Source of the DNA: Pedobacter cryoconitis
GTDB lineage: Bacteria > Bacteroidota > Bacteroidia > Sphingobacteriales > Sphingobacteriaceae
Reading direction: 5' to 3'
DNA length: 64,000 nucleotides
Assembly: GCF_014200605.1 (NCBI RefSeq)
Contig: NZ_JACHCE010000001.1
Span: 992,001-1,056,000, forward strand
This document shows, in pieces, positions 14,597-25,700 of this stretch (position 1 is the stretch's first letter; the number at the start of each line of letters is the position of its first letter). A model generated the notes under the pieces. That model was not told where the DNA came from. It ran no database searches and saw only the letters and a program-made list of their open reading frames with translations. Position numbers and translations under genes: made by a program.

Positions 14597-17500
14597 TTTC
14601 CTTTTAAGTTGAACTCTATCATTTGATGAATGGGGAATGTGGCTACCAATATATTATAATCAGTATCTGTTTCTTCTAATTTAAGAGAACCTTTATGCAG
14701 CTCGGCAAGTGATTTTGCAATAGAGAGACCGATGCCGGTTCCTTGTTTCATTTCGGCCTCTTTTGTCCTGAAAAAAGGTTCAAAAATCTTATGTTTCAGT
14801 TCCGGTGTAATTTTATTTCCATCATTCAGGATACGTATCATAAACTGATCCTCCTGTTTATTTACGGTAAGCGTCACCTTTACAATGTGCTTCCCATATT
14901 TGATAGCATTATCCACCAAATTGCTCATTATTTTATAGAAAGCTTCCAGATCGATATAAGCATAGAGGGGCTCTATGGGTAGAAGCGTCTCATAAATAAG
15001 CTCTTTCTGCTCAGCAGCAAGCAGGAACTGCAAATTTACATCGTGAAGAATTTCAGAAATATTTGCTTTAACAAAATTTAAAGAAAAACCATGGATCTCT
15101 GTTTTTCTGAAATCCAGGAGCTGATTGGTCAGGTTCAGCAAACGATCAGTATTGCGATCCATAATCTTCAGATTTTTCTCCAGTGCCGGAACTTCTTCCG
15201 CAGCTTTGATCATTTTCTCCATTGGTCCTTTAATCAATGTGAGCGGCGTTCGTATTTCGTGCGCCACATTAGTGAAAAATTCGATTTTTGCCTGGTAGAT
15301 CTCTTTCTCTTTTTTATGCTCAAAGATTTCCATACGCCTGTTATTTTTACGCTGGGTCGCTTTATGATATTGTGTGATGAGCAAAGCGGTTAAACCAATC
15401 AGCAGCAATGCATAGATGAAACAGGCAACCGGACTTTTCCAAAATGGCGGAAGCACAACAATAAACAGTTTAATATTGTTTTTACTCCATTCATTACTAC
15501 CCTGGATCATTGCTTTCGCTTCAAACACATATTCTCCCGGAGCAAGTTTTGTAAAGTATATTTTCCGGTTAGTCTTCAAATATTGCCAATCATTATACAA
15601 TCCACTTATTTTATAAGCATATTCAGTTTTTTCCGGAGAAAAATAGCTTAATGCAGCAAAATCAATATTAAATGAAGACTGATTGTTATTCAGGATAATC
15701 CGGCGGGTATACAAAATAGATTGTTGCAGCAGTGTATCTTCTTTTTTTTGCTGGCTTGCAGCGTTGTCAATTTTAAAGCCTGTTAAAAATAGAGGAGCAG
15801 TTTTAGCATTGGTCTTCAGTTGATTTGGTAGAAAACTGATTAAGCCTTTTAAACTTCCGAAATACATTCTGCCATCCGTATCCTTATAAGCAGAGCTATA
15901 ATTGAACTGATCAGTAAGCAGGCCATCTGTTTTTGTATAAACTTTAACTGTCCTTTGAAGCGGATCAAAACAGATTAGTCCGCGCGTACTGCTGATCCAT
16001 AATTTATATTGATCATCTTCCAGCATATTAAAAAGGAAGTTAGCTGGCATTCCGTCCTTTACTGTATAGGATTTGAAACCGCCTGTTTTTTTGTCGAAAA
16101 GAGATAAGCCACCACCATCTGTAGTAATCCACAGATTCTTTTTGCTATCCTGAAAAATACAATTTACCGTATTATTCGGTAGGCTATTACCGTCCTGACT
16201 ATCATTTCTGTAATTTTTATAACTGCTGTTCCCGGGTTTGAAGCTGAAAAGTCCATCATTAAAACTTCCTGCCCATATAGTTCCGTCCGCATCTTCTCTT
16301 AGATTATTAAAGAATAGAAAAGGTAAACCAGGTACAGGCTCAAAATCATCTTTTTTGCTGTTATAGGTATAAATACCTGCTGTAGTTGCAATCATCAGAT
16401 CGCCGGCCCTGGTTTTATATAAACTCAAAATGAAATCTGACCGTAGTAAACTTCCCTTACGCACATGATAGTGTTTGGTAATCAGTCCGGTATTGATGTT
16501 CATGACATCCAGCCCATGTTCAAAAGTACCGATCCAAAGCTTATTGCCATCGGTAAGTAAACCATGAATGTTATAATGAGCAATTGTATTTTTACTGCCA
16601 TCCGGGAAATAAGAGCTGAATTTTCCGCTTCCGGGAGTCAATTTATTCAATCCCGCATCTTCGGTTCCGATCCATAAATTGCCATTCTGGTCTTTACAGA
16701 TTTCCCTGACGTCATTTCCACTAATAGAATTTTTCTGCTGTGTGGGAAAGTATTTGGTGAAAATGGAAGACTGGGCAGCATAATAATTCATGCCGCCAAA
16801 ATAAGTCCCGGCCCACATTCCTCCATCTGTATCCCGGCAAAGAGAGTAAATCGCATTGTCAGACAGGGAATAGGGATTGCTGTTTTGTTTTTGCAGGTGA
16901 ATCAGTTTCTGACTTTGATGATTATAAATATACAGACCGGATTCTGTACCGATCCAATACTCCTGATCATTCAATTTTTTTATAGTCCGAACAAAAATGT
17001 TGGTTTTGTCCTTGTTCATCACGATCAGATCTTTCAGCAAATTTGTTTTAAGATCGAATAGTTTGATTCCCTGGTTTACAGTTCCGATAATGAGCTGCTG
17101 GTCACTCGTTTCTTCGATCGCAGAGATCCAGCCTATTTCTGTTCTCTTTTTTTGTCCCTGTAAATCAAGATTTTTAAAAGTCCGGGATGTCTTGTCGTAT
17201 CTGCCGATATAACCATTTGGACTACTCACCAGGATTTCACCGTTTGGACGGCAGTAAATATAGGTTGGCACAAAAGATTTTTGAAGTACTACCACAGAAA
17301 ACCTTTTCTGAACCGGCTCATAAATATATACTTTACCCGAAGAAAGCATCCATAAATTACCTTCATGATCGGGAGAGAGTACACTTATGCTCCTGTCTTT
17401 CGTTTCCTTAACCAGTGTGAAAGATTCATTAACTGCGTTGTAATGATATAAGCCCCGATCTGTACCTACCCATAAACTGGCTGGTTTGTCACTAAGTAAA

Positions 17501-17751
17501 GAATAGACCTTATCACTGCCCAAACTTTTCTGATTGGCAGGATCATGCCGGTAAGTTTTGAAAGAATAACCGTCAAACCTGTTCAGTCCGTCCTTTGTAC
17601 CCATCCACATAAAACCACTGCGATCCTGAGTACTGCAAAACACGCTATTATTGGACAGGGCATTCTCTACCTGGTAATGTTTAAAGTAATAAGGCTGTGC
17701 CTGCAAAACTGTGGCACATAGCAATAAGAAGAATAAGGTTAGAATTCTCAA
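14581..17751 (-). CDS. periplasmic beta-propeller sensor histidine kinase (split HTCS)
   Basis: A 1056-residue protein with a signal peptide (MRILTLFFLLLCATVLQAQ). It has about 14 propeller repeats (MWMGTKDGLNRFDGYSF, SLWVGTDRGLYHY, LWIGTEDAGLNKL and others), together making the two seven-bladed propellers of this class. A Y_Y_Y domain follows (about 690-770), then one membrane helix (about 780-800). Next are HisKA with His831 (FTNVAHEIRTPLTL) and HATPase_c (NLVDNAIKYG, GTGIGLSIAKSLAEL). The chain stops there; the receiver and AraC domain are in the overlapping next gene. Such sensors bind an oligosaccharide in the periplasm and switch on the linked PUL. Confidence 0.94.
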   Translation of the reverse strand: MRILTLFFLLLCATVLQAQPYYFKHYQVENALSNNSVFCSTQDRSGFMWMGTKDGLNRFDGYSFKTYRHDPANQKSLGSDKVYSLLSDKPASLWVGTDRGLYHYNAVNESFTLVKETKDRSISVLSPDHEGNLWMLSSGKVYIYEPVQKRFSVVVLQKSFVPTYIYCRPNGEILVSSPNGYIGRYDKTSRTFKNLDLQGQKKRTEIGWISAIEETSDQQLIIGTVNQGIKLFDLKTNLLKDLIVMNKDKTNIFVRTIKKLNDQEYWIGTESGLYIYNHQSQKLIHLQKQNSNPYSLSDNAIYSLCRDTDGGMWAGTYFGGMNYYAAQSSIFTKYFPTQQKNSISGNDVREICKDQNGNLWIGTEDAGLNKLTPGSGKFSSYFPDGSKNTIAHYNIHGLLTDGNKLWIGTFEHGLDVMNINTGLITKHYHVRKGSLLRSDFILSLYKTRAGDLMIATTAGIYTYNSKKDDFEPVPGLPFLFFNNLREDADGTIWAGSFNDGLFSFKPGNSSYKNYRNDSQDGNSLPNNTVNCIFQDSKKNLWITTDGGGLSLFDKKTGGFKSYTVKDGMPANFLFNMLEDDQYKLWISSTRGLICFDPLQRTVKVYTKTDGLLTDQFNYSSAYKDTDGRMYFGSLKGLISFLPNQLKTNAKTAPLFLTGFKIDNAASQQKKEDTLLQQSILYTRRIILNNNQSSFNIDFAALSYFSPEKTEYAYKISGLYNDWQYLKTNRKIYFTKLAPGEYVFEAKAMIQGSNEWSKNNIKLFIVVLPPFWKSPVACFIYALLLIGLTALLITQYHKATQRKNNRRMEIFEHKKEKEIYQAKIEFFTNVAHEIRTPLTLIKGPMEKMIKAAEEVPALEKNLKIMDRNTDRLLNLTNQLLDFRKTEIHGFSLNFVKANISEILHDVNLQFLLAAEQKELIYETLLPIEPLYAYIDLEAFYKIMSNLVDNAIKYGKHIVKVTLTVNKQEDQFMIRILNDGNKITPELKHKIFEPFFRTKEAEMKQGTGIGLSIAKSLAELHKGSLKLEETDTDYNILVATFPIHQMIEFNLKGKWKKI

Positions 17752-17969
17752 TTTGGTTTGATCGTTATCTCAAATATATCAATAATTATAAAGCTGAATC
17801 GATTTTATAACAAACCTTTTATGTCCTTACCGAACAAAAAAATAGAGACAAATTGAAGAATTATTGATACAAACGCGTGCAACAACCAAAAGCTAAAAAA
17901 CTAATATTTGAGCAATCCCGGATTGAACGAGCTATTTAGCCGGGGAAACCTAACCAAATATAAATCTTT

Positions 17970-20900
17970 ATGGAAAAAAGTTTACCTGCTTATTGCAGAA
18001 GTGTGCGCTTAAAGCAGTATCTGCTTAAAGCTTTTACCTTTTGCATTTTCCTCCTTTTCTCTCTGGCCAGTACCGCACAAACCAGCAACGTAAGCGGAAT
18101 CGTAACGGACGAGAAAGGACAGACACTGATCGGTGTCACCGTAAAAATTAAAAACACGAAAATCGGCGGAATGTCAGATGCAAACGGGAAATTTAAATTG
18201 ACTGTCCCGGATAAAAATGCCGTTTTAGTATTCGCTTACATCGGATACGTCACTGCCGAAGTCCCTTTAAACGGACAAAGCGAACTCACCGTTAAACTAA
18301 AGGATTTTAACAATGACCTGCAGGAAATTGTGGTTACAGGATTCGGTTCGCAAAAAAGAGAATCCATTACCGGCGCAATTTCTTCTGTAACCAGCAAGGA
18401 CATCGAGCGGGTACATGGAGGCTCTACGGTAAGTACAGCGCTGGCAGGAAAGATTCCGGGAGTTACTTTCCGGATGACAGACGGTCGTCCCGGAGCAAGT
18501 GCCAGTATACAAATCCGTAACATGGGACGTCCGCTGTATGTGATTGACGGTATTCAACAGGAGGAACAGCAGTTTAACAACATTGCACCCAACGACATTG
18601 AAAGTATTTCAGTGTTAAAAGACGCTTCTGCTGCTATTTATGGAGTACGTGCAGCCAATGGGGTAGTGGTTGTGACCACTAAAAAGGGGACAACTGGTGA
18701 AAGCCGCATCAATGTAGATGCTTACCTGGGTTTTCAGAACTGGTCCAGGTTTCCCGATGTAGTACGTACCTCTTACGATTATATGCGTTATAAAGCGGAG
18801 GCAGAAATTAACTCTAACGGGAGTACAAGCATTACTCCGGCAGAACTCGAGAAGTATAAAGCCGGAACAGATCCTGCCTACAGGAGCTTCGACTGGCGCG
18901 ATTATATATTGAAAAGTAATAACAATGCCCCTCAGAATTCGCTTAACGTAAACTTTACCGGGGGGACTGATAAAATGAGTTATTATGTTTCTGCGACCAA
19001 TCTGTATCAGAATTCTGTACTTGGAAAAGAGTATGAATTTAAACGGACCAATATTCAGTCTAACATTACAGCAACTGTAGCAAATGGTCTTAAAGTCGGT
19101 GTGAACATTAACGGAAGAATTGAAAGCCGTGAGAATCCTGGTGTGCCAGGTACAGATGATTATTTACTGGCACGTTTAGCGGTATTGCGGAACAACCCTC
19201 TGGAGCGTCCATATGCGAATGATAACCCTAATTATCTGAATGATATCGGGCATACGGAAACTAACTATGCCTTTTTAAATAAGAAACTTTCAGGGGTATA
19301 CCGCAATGACTGGCGTGTTTTACAAACCAACTTTAATGCAGAATACCAGATTCCAGGTGTGAAAGGGCTGGTTGCTAAAGCCGTGTATTCTTATTATCTC
19401 GCAGATTATGTACTCAACAATCATGAGTATACTTACAGCACTTATACTTATCGCCCTGCAACTGGTGCTTACGATATTACAGGTGGCAGTAATAATCCGT
19501 ACCGGGAACGTGAACAGAAAAAAGAATTTGCGACGACTGTTCAGGGACAATTAAATTATAACAACACTTTTGGTAAACACAGTGTAGGTGCTACACTGGT
19601 TGCGGAAAGGATTAACCTGAAGCATCAGCGGAATTATATACATTCTTCACCAATTTCAAATAACCTGCCTTTAATTTATTTTCCAACTGCTGATAGATAT
19701 GATGACGCCGATGATGGCGAAGCACGTATCGGTTATATTGCCAGGTTAAATTACAATTATAACAGCAAGTATTATCTGGAAGCTTCTGCAAGGAGGGATG
19801 CCTCTTACTTATTTGCACCTGATAAACGTGTAGGTTATTTTCCTGGCGTTTCTGCGGGCTGGAGAATTACAGAAGAGGGGTTCATGAAAAATATTCTGGG
19901 AGATAAAAAGATCCTGGGCGATCTGAAATTCCGTGCTTCTTACGGCATACTTGGAGATGACCGGAACCCAAATGATCCGAATCAGTCTATCGTACCTCCT
20001 TATGCTTATCTTCCAGGCTACAATTATAACCAGGGAACAGTCATTCTGGATGGAAACCCGATAATTGTTTCCAGAGATAAGGGGATTCCCTTAAACAGGA
20101 TATCCTGGCTGAAGAGTAAAACCTTTAATGCAGGTGCAGACTTCAGTATGTTCGGCAATAAGCTAACAGGTACGATAGATTATTTTTACAGAAAACGTAC
20201 CGGTTTACTGGGGGGAAGAAATGATATCATTGTTCCTGTTGAACTGGGCTACAAACTACCGGATGAGAACGTAAACAGCGATGCACAATATGGTCAGGAG
20301 ATCTCTTTAAACTATAGCAGCAAGGTAGGACAGGTTAATTTTAACATCGGGGGTAATTTCTCCTATACCAGGTCTAAAAGCCTGGACTCCTATAATCCTT
20401 TATTCTATAATTCCTGGGACAAATACCGCAACTCGTCCGAAAACAGGTATAAAAATATAGATTGGGGCTATATAGCTATTGGTCAGTTTACTTCTCAGGA
20501 ACAAATCAACAATTATCCTGTAAATATTGATGGTAAAGGTAACAGAACTCTTTTACCTGGTGATTTGATCTATCAGGATCAGAACGGTGATGGTAAAATT
20601 GACGAATACGATGAGCGGCCAATTGGCTTCGGTTATGGGAAACAGCCCAATATTAATTTTGGTTTAAGTTTTGGGGTAAGCTATAAGTCTTTTGATTTTC
20701 ACGCAGACTTTTCCGGAGGGGCTGGTTATACCTGGTTCCAGAATTATGAGACCAGATGGGCCTTTCAGAACAATGGTAACCTAAATACAATTTTCGAAGA
20801 CAGATGGCACCGTGCCGATCCGTTTGATGTGAACAGTGAATGGATTCCGGGTAAATATCCTGCAAACCGCTATAATGAAGGCGGGCATAGCAATTACAAT

Positions 20901-21152
20901 CATAACTCTACCTTCTGGCTGCATAGTGTCAGATATATCCGGGCAAGAACAATAGAATTTGGTTATACTTTACCAGCTGCCATGTTGGCTAAAATCAAGA
21001 TAAAACGGGCAAGATTCTATGTAAACGGATACAACCTGTTCTCTATTGATAATATGAAACAGTATAACGTTGACCCCGAAGTTGCAGACGATAACGGTCT
21101 TCAATTCCCACAAAATAAAGTGGTTAACATAGGTCTCAATTTAACTTTTTAA
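17970..21152 (+). CDS. SusC/RagA-type TonB-dependent outer-membrane transporter
   Basis: A 1060-residue protein with a signal peptide ending ASTAQ at about residue 36. Next are a carboxypeptidase-regulatory-like domain (about 40-115, VSGIVTDEKGQTLIGVTVKI) and a plug domain. The plug carries the SusC-family signatures RPLYVIDG and SISVLKDASAAIYG. A 22-strand barrel makes up the rest and ends in the typical aromatic C-terminus (GLNLTF). SusC proteins import oligosaccharides through the outer membrane with energy from TonB, as a lidded pair with SusD. The SusD gene starts 4 bp after its stop. It is transcribed divergently from the split sensor system, its likely regulator. Confidence 0.96.
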   Translation: MEKSLPAYCRSVRLKQYLLKAFTFCIFLLFSLASTAQTSNVSGIVTDEKGQTLIGVTVKIKNTKIGGMSDANGKFKLTVPDKNAVLVFAYIGYVTAEVPLNGQSELTVKLKDFNNDLQEIVVTGFGSQKRESITGAISSVTSKDIERVHGGSTVSTALAGKIPGVTFRMTDGRPGASASIQIRNMGRPLYVIDGIQQEEQQFNNIAPNDIESISVLKDASAAIYGVRAANGVVVVTTKKGTTGESRINVDAYLGFQNWSRFPDVVRTSYDYMRYKAEAEINSNGSTSITPAELEKYKAGTDPAYRSFDWRDYILKSNNNAPQNSLNVNFTGGTDKMSYYVSATNLYQNSVLGKEYEFKRTNIQSNITATVANGLKVGVNINGRIESRENPGVPGTDDYLLARLAVLRNNPLERPYANDNPNYLNDIGHTETNYAFLNKKLSGVYRNDWRVLQTNFNAEYQIPGVKGLVAKAVYSYYLADYVLNNHEYTYSTYTYRPATGAYDITGGSNNPYREREQKKEFATTVQGQLNYNNTFGKHSVGATLVAERINLKHQRNYIHSSPISNNLPLIYFPTADRYDDADDGEARIGYIARLNYNYNSKYYLEASARRDASYLFAPDKRVGYFPGVSAGWRITEEGFMKNILGDKKILGDLKFRASYGILGDDRNPNDPNQSIVPPYAYLPGYNYNQGTVILDGNPIIVSRDKGIPLNRISWLKSKTFNAGADFSMFGNKLTGTIDYFYRKRTGLLGGRNDIIVPVELGYKLPDENVNSDAQYGQEISLNYSSKVGQVNFNIGGNFSYTRSKSLDSYNPLFYNSWDKYRNSSENRYKNIDWGYIAIGQFTSQEQINNYPVNIDGKGNRTLLPGDLIYQDQNGDGKIDEYDERPIGFGYGKQPNINFGLSFGVSYKSFDFHADFSGGAGYTWFQNYETRWAFQNNGNLNTIFEDRWHRADPFDVNSEWIPGKYPANRYNEGGHSNYNHNSTFWLHSVRYIRARTIEFGYTLPAAMLAKIKIKRARFYVNGYNLFSIDNMKQYNVDPEVADDNGLQFPQNKVVNIGLNLTF

Positions 21153-21156
21153 TAAC

Positions 21157-23058
21157 ATGATGAAGAAGATATATACAGTACTCACCTTTACTGCCCTTTT
21201 ACTGAGCGGGGCCTGTAAAAAAGACAGTGCATTTTTAGATGTACCTCCTAAACAAATTATTCCCGAAGAAATTGCATTCTCAGACCCGGCGCTGGTACTT
21301 TCTGTTCTGGGAGATTTGTATAACCGGCAACTTGATTTCTCAAGTCTGGATGGAGATGGGTGGCGCTCATTCGTTGATTTTAGTGAAGCTTTTCCTTCTG
21401 AAAATGGAAGTTATAATATCGTTCAGCGTACAGGCTGGGGTTATGGAGAATGGGGTAACTGGGATTATGGGTATATCCGTGACATGAATCTTTTCATCAA
21501 ACGGGCAACTGCCGCGACTAAACTTAGTGATTCAGATAAGGCCAGATTTATTGCCGAAGCACGTTTTCTAAGAGCAAATTTTTATTTTGAGCTGGCCAAA
21601 CGGATGGGGGGAGTACCCTTAATTACAGAGCCAATGCAATACGATTATTCAGGAAATGTAACCAATTTACAAGTTCCCAGATCAAAAGAATCGGCAGTCT
21701 ATGATTTTGTGATCAGTGAGGCTGAGGCGATAAAAAACATATTACCTGCCGATGTGAACCAGAAATCAAGAGCATCTAAAGGAGCGGCACTGGCAATGGA
21801 AGCACGGGCAGCTTTATATGCCGGGTCTATTGCCAAATATGGTTTTAAAACCCCGCAGGTTACTTTACCCGGAGCAGAAATAGGTATACCTTCCGGCATG
21901 GCTGGCGGTTATTATCAGAAAGCCCTGGCAGCAGCAGAAGAAATCATTAAGGGGCAGGCTGGCTCTTATCAGCTGTACAAAGTCTTACCTGATCTTTCAG
22001 AAAACTTTGCGGCAGTCTTTCTGGATAAAAGCAGTGTTAATCAGGAATCTATTTTTATTGAAGACTTTAAAGTGAACTCTGCTAAGGTCCATGGTTTTAC
22101 CACCAGCGACCAGCCATTCTCTATTTCTGACGAAGGTTTGGATGCCGGACGTATTAACCCTTCTTTAAACCTGGTACAGGCTTTTGAAAAACTGGACAAT
22201 ACTTATGCGCCTATCGCGACAAAAGACGGACAGGGTAACCCTATATATTATACCAATCAGCTGGATGCTTTTGCTGGCAGAGATGCCAGGCTGGCGGGAA
22301 CTATTTTACTGCCTAACGGGGCGTTTAAAGGGAAGAATGTTGACATCTGGGCTGGTTATCAATTGGCTGATGGCAGTATTTTAACAAGTGATGATGCCAG
22401 TCACCTTGCTAAATTACCAGGAACTGATGTTGCAGTTCAGGTAGTTGGGAAAGACGGGCCGGTTAATGGACAGGAGTTCAGGTCGCAAACCGGGTTTTAT
22501 ATCCGTAAATATTTAGATCCGCAGGTAGGTTCCGGAAGAAGAGGAAGACAGAGTGATGTCGCTTTTATCCGTTACCGTTATGCAGAAGTTTTATTGAATG
22601 CTGCCGAAGCTGCCTTTGAGCTGGGTATGGGCGGTGTTGCCGATGGTTACATCAATCAGGTTCGTGTCAGGGCCGGCCTGACCAAAGCTATACAGGGGGT
22701 TACATTCGATCAGATTGTTCATGAGCGGAGGGTAGAACTGGTTTTTGAAGGACATACTTTATATGATATGAAAAGATGGCGTTTGGCGCATGTGGTTTGG
22801 GACGGCAGTAAAATGTCTGTAAATCAATTGGTAAGTGATATTGGACTATCTACCAAGAAAAATACCCAGCCTTATGGACTATGGCCTTATAAGTACTACA
22901 ACCCTGGAAACCCGAATCATGGTAAATGGCTGTTTAAAGAAGTGCTGCCTTCGGTAGTTACGGGGGCAAATATGTTCCAGATGGGTAATTATTATTCAAA
23001 TATTGGTAATGATATTTTATCTGCAAATCCAAAAATTGTTAAACAACCAAACCAGTAA
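21157..23058 (+). CDS. SusD/RagB-type outer-membrane glycan-binding lipoprotein
   Basis: A 633-residue lipoprotein (LLLSGACKKD, lipid Cys at about 20). It shows the SusD hallmark helices: ARFLRANFYFELAKRMGGVPLI near residue 145, YRYAEVLLNAAEAAFELG near 480 and HERRVELVFEGHTLYDMKRW near 530. SusD caps the SusC barrel from outside and captures the glycan. Spacing of 4 bp to susC indicates one transcript. Ligand cannot be deduced, but the downstream enzymes suggest a beta-linked hexose-containing glycan. Confidence 0.96.
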   Translation: MMKKIYTVLTFTALLLSGACKKDSAFLDVPPKQIIPEEIAFSDPALVLSVLGDLYNRQLDFSSLDGDGWRSFVDFSEAFPSENGSYNIVQRTGWGYGEWGNWDYGYIRDMNLFIKRATAATKLSDSDKARFIAEARFLRANFYFELAKRMGGVPLITEPMQYDYSGNVTNLQVPRSKESAVYDFVISEAEAIKNILPADVNQKSRASKGAALAMEARAALYAGSIAKYGFKTPQVTLPGAEIGIPSGMAGGYYQKALAAAEEIIKGQAGSYQLYKVLPDLSENFAAVFLDKSSVNQESIFIEDFKVNSAKVHGFTTSDQPFSISDEGLDAGRINPSLNLVQAFEKLDNTYAPIATKDGQGNPIYYTNQLDAFAGRDARLAGTILLPNGAFKGKNVDIWAGYQLADGSILTSDDASHLAKLPGTDVAVQVVGKDGPVNGQEFRSQTGFYIRKYLDPQVGSGRRGRQSDVAFIRYRYAEVLLNAAEAAFELGMGGVADGYINQVRVRAGLTKAIQGVTFDQIVHERRVELVFEGHTLYDMKRWRLAHVVWDGSKMSVNQLVSDIGLSTKKNTQPYGLWPYKYYNPGNPNHGKWLFKEVLPSVVTGANMFQMGNYYSNIGNDILSANPKIVKQPNQ

Positions 23059-23082
23059 ACCTGGCTATTAAATAGTGCAATT

Positions 23083-23778
23083 ATGAAGTTAAAACCTATA
23101 TATATCCTGTTATTCTTCCTGCCGGTTTTCTCCTGTAAAAAAGATAATTACCAGTCACCTTCCACTAGTTTGAAAGGCAGGATTCTCTATAACAATGAAG
23201 AAATCGGATTGGAATATGACCGTGTCCCCCTGGAATTTTATCAGCCTGGTTTTGGAAAAAATGGCGCGATTAAGGCAAGTTTTGCTCAGGATGGAAGTTA
23301 TTCTGCGCTTTTGTTTGATGGCAATTATCAACTGATTATCCCAGACGGGCAAGGGCCTTTTAAATGGCACCAGAATACAGCCGGGGTCAATGATACTTTA
23401 GCAGTGACAGTGAGTGGGAATCAGACACTGGACTTACAGGCGGTTCCTTATTATCTGATCAGGAATGCGGTTTATAAAGTATCCGGAACAGACCTGACTG
23501 CCACATTCCGTGTCGATCAGATCATTACGGGGAATACAGCTAAAAATATTGAGCGTGTTAATTTATACGTGAATAAAACCCAGTTTGTTTCAGGTTCAGA
23601 CAATATTGTCAGTTCTGTAGTATCCGGAGGGGCTATCACAGACCCCACTGCCTTAATGCTTAAAGTCAGTGTTCCGGCTATTGTTCCGGTTCAGAATTAT
23701 GTTTTCGCCCGTATAGGGGTAAAAATAGAGGGGGTGGAGGACATGATCTTTTCACCTCTTCAAAAAATCCAGTTATAA
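23083..23778 (+). CDS. DUF3823 lipoprotein of the PUL
   Basis: A 231-residue lipoprotein (FLPVFSCKKD, lipid Cys at about 18). It has two beta-rich halves: a first carboxypeptidase-regulatory-like half (LKGRILYNNEEIGLEYDRVPLEFYQ) and a C-terminal half (FRVDQIITGNTAKNIERVNLYVNKT). This matches DUF3823 proteins that follow susCD in many Bacteroidota loci. They are taken to be surface glycan-binding accessories, though this is mostly by position. It starts 24 bp after susD and belongs to the same operon. Confidence 0.85.
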   Translation: MKLKPIYILLFFLPVFSCKKDNYQSPSTSLKGRILYNNEEIGLEYDRVPLEFYQPGFGKNGAIKASFAQDGSYSALLFDGNYQLIIPDGQGPFKWHQNTAGVNDTLAVTVSGNQTLDLQAVPYYLIRNAVYKVSGTDLTATFRVDQIITGNTAKNIERVNLYVNKTQFVSGSDNIVSSVVSGGAITDPTALMLKVSVPAIVPVQNYVFARIGVKIEGVEDMIFSPLQKIQL

Positions 23779-23834
23779 TCAAAGCATATCAAATGTAAAC
23801 CACGAAATACCAATTGTAACCACAAATTAATAAG

Positions 23835-25676
<1,842 letters not shown>

Positions 25677-25700
25677 TTATAGTATAACAACATACATAGC

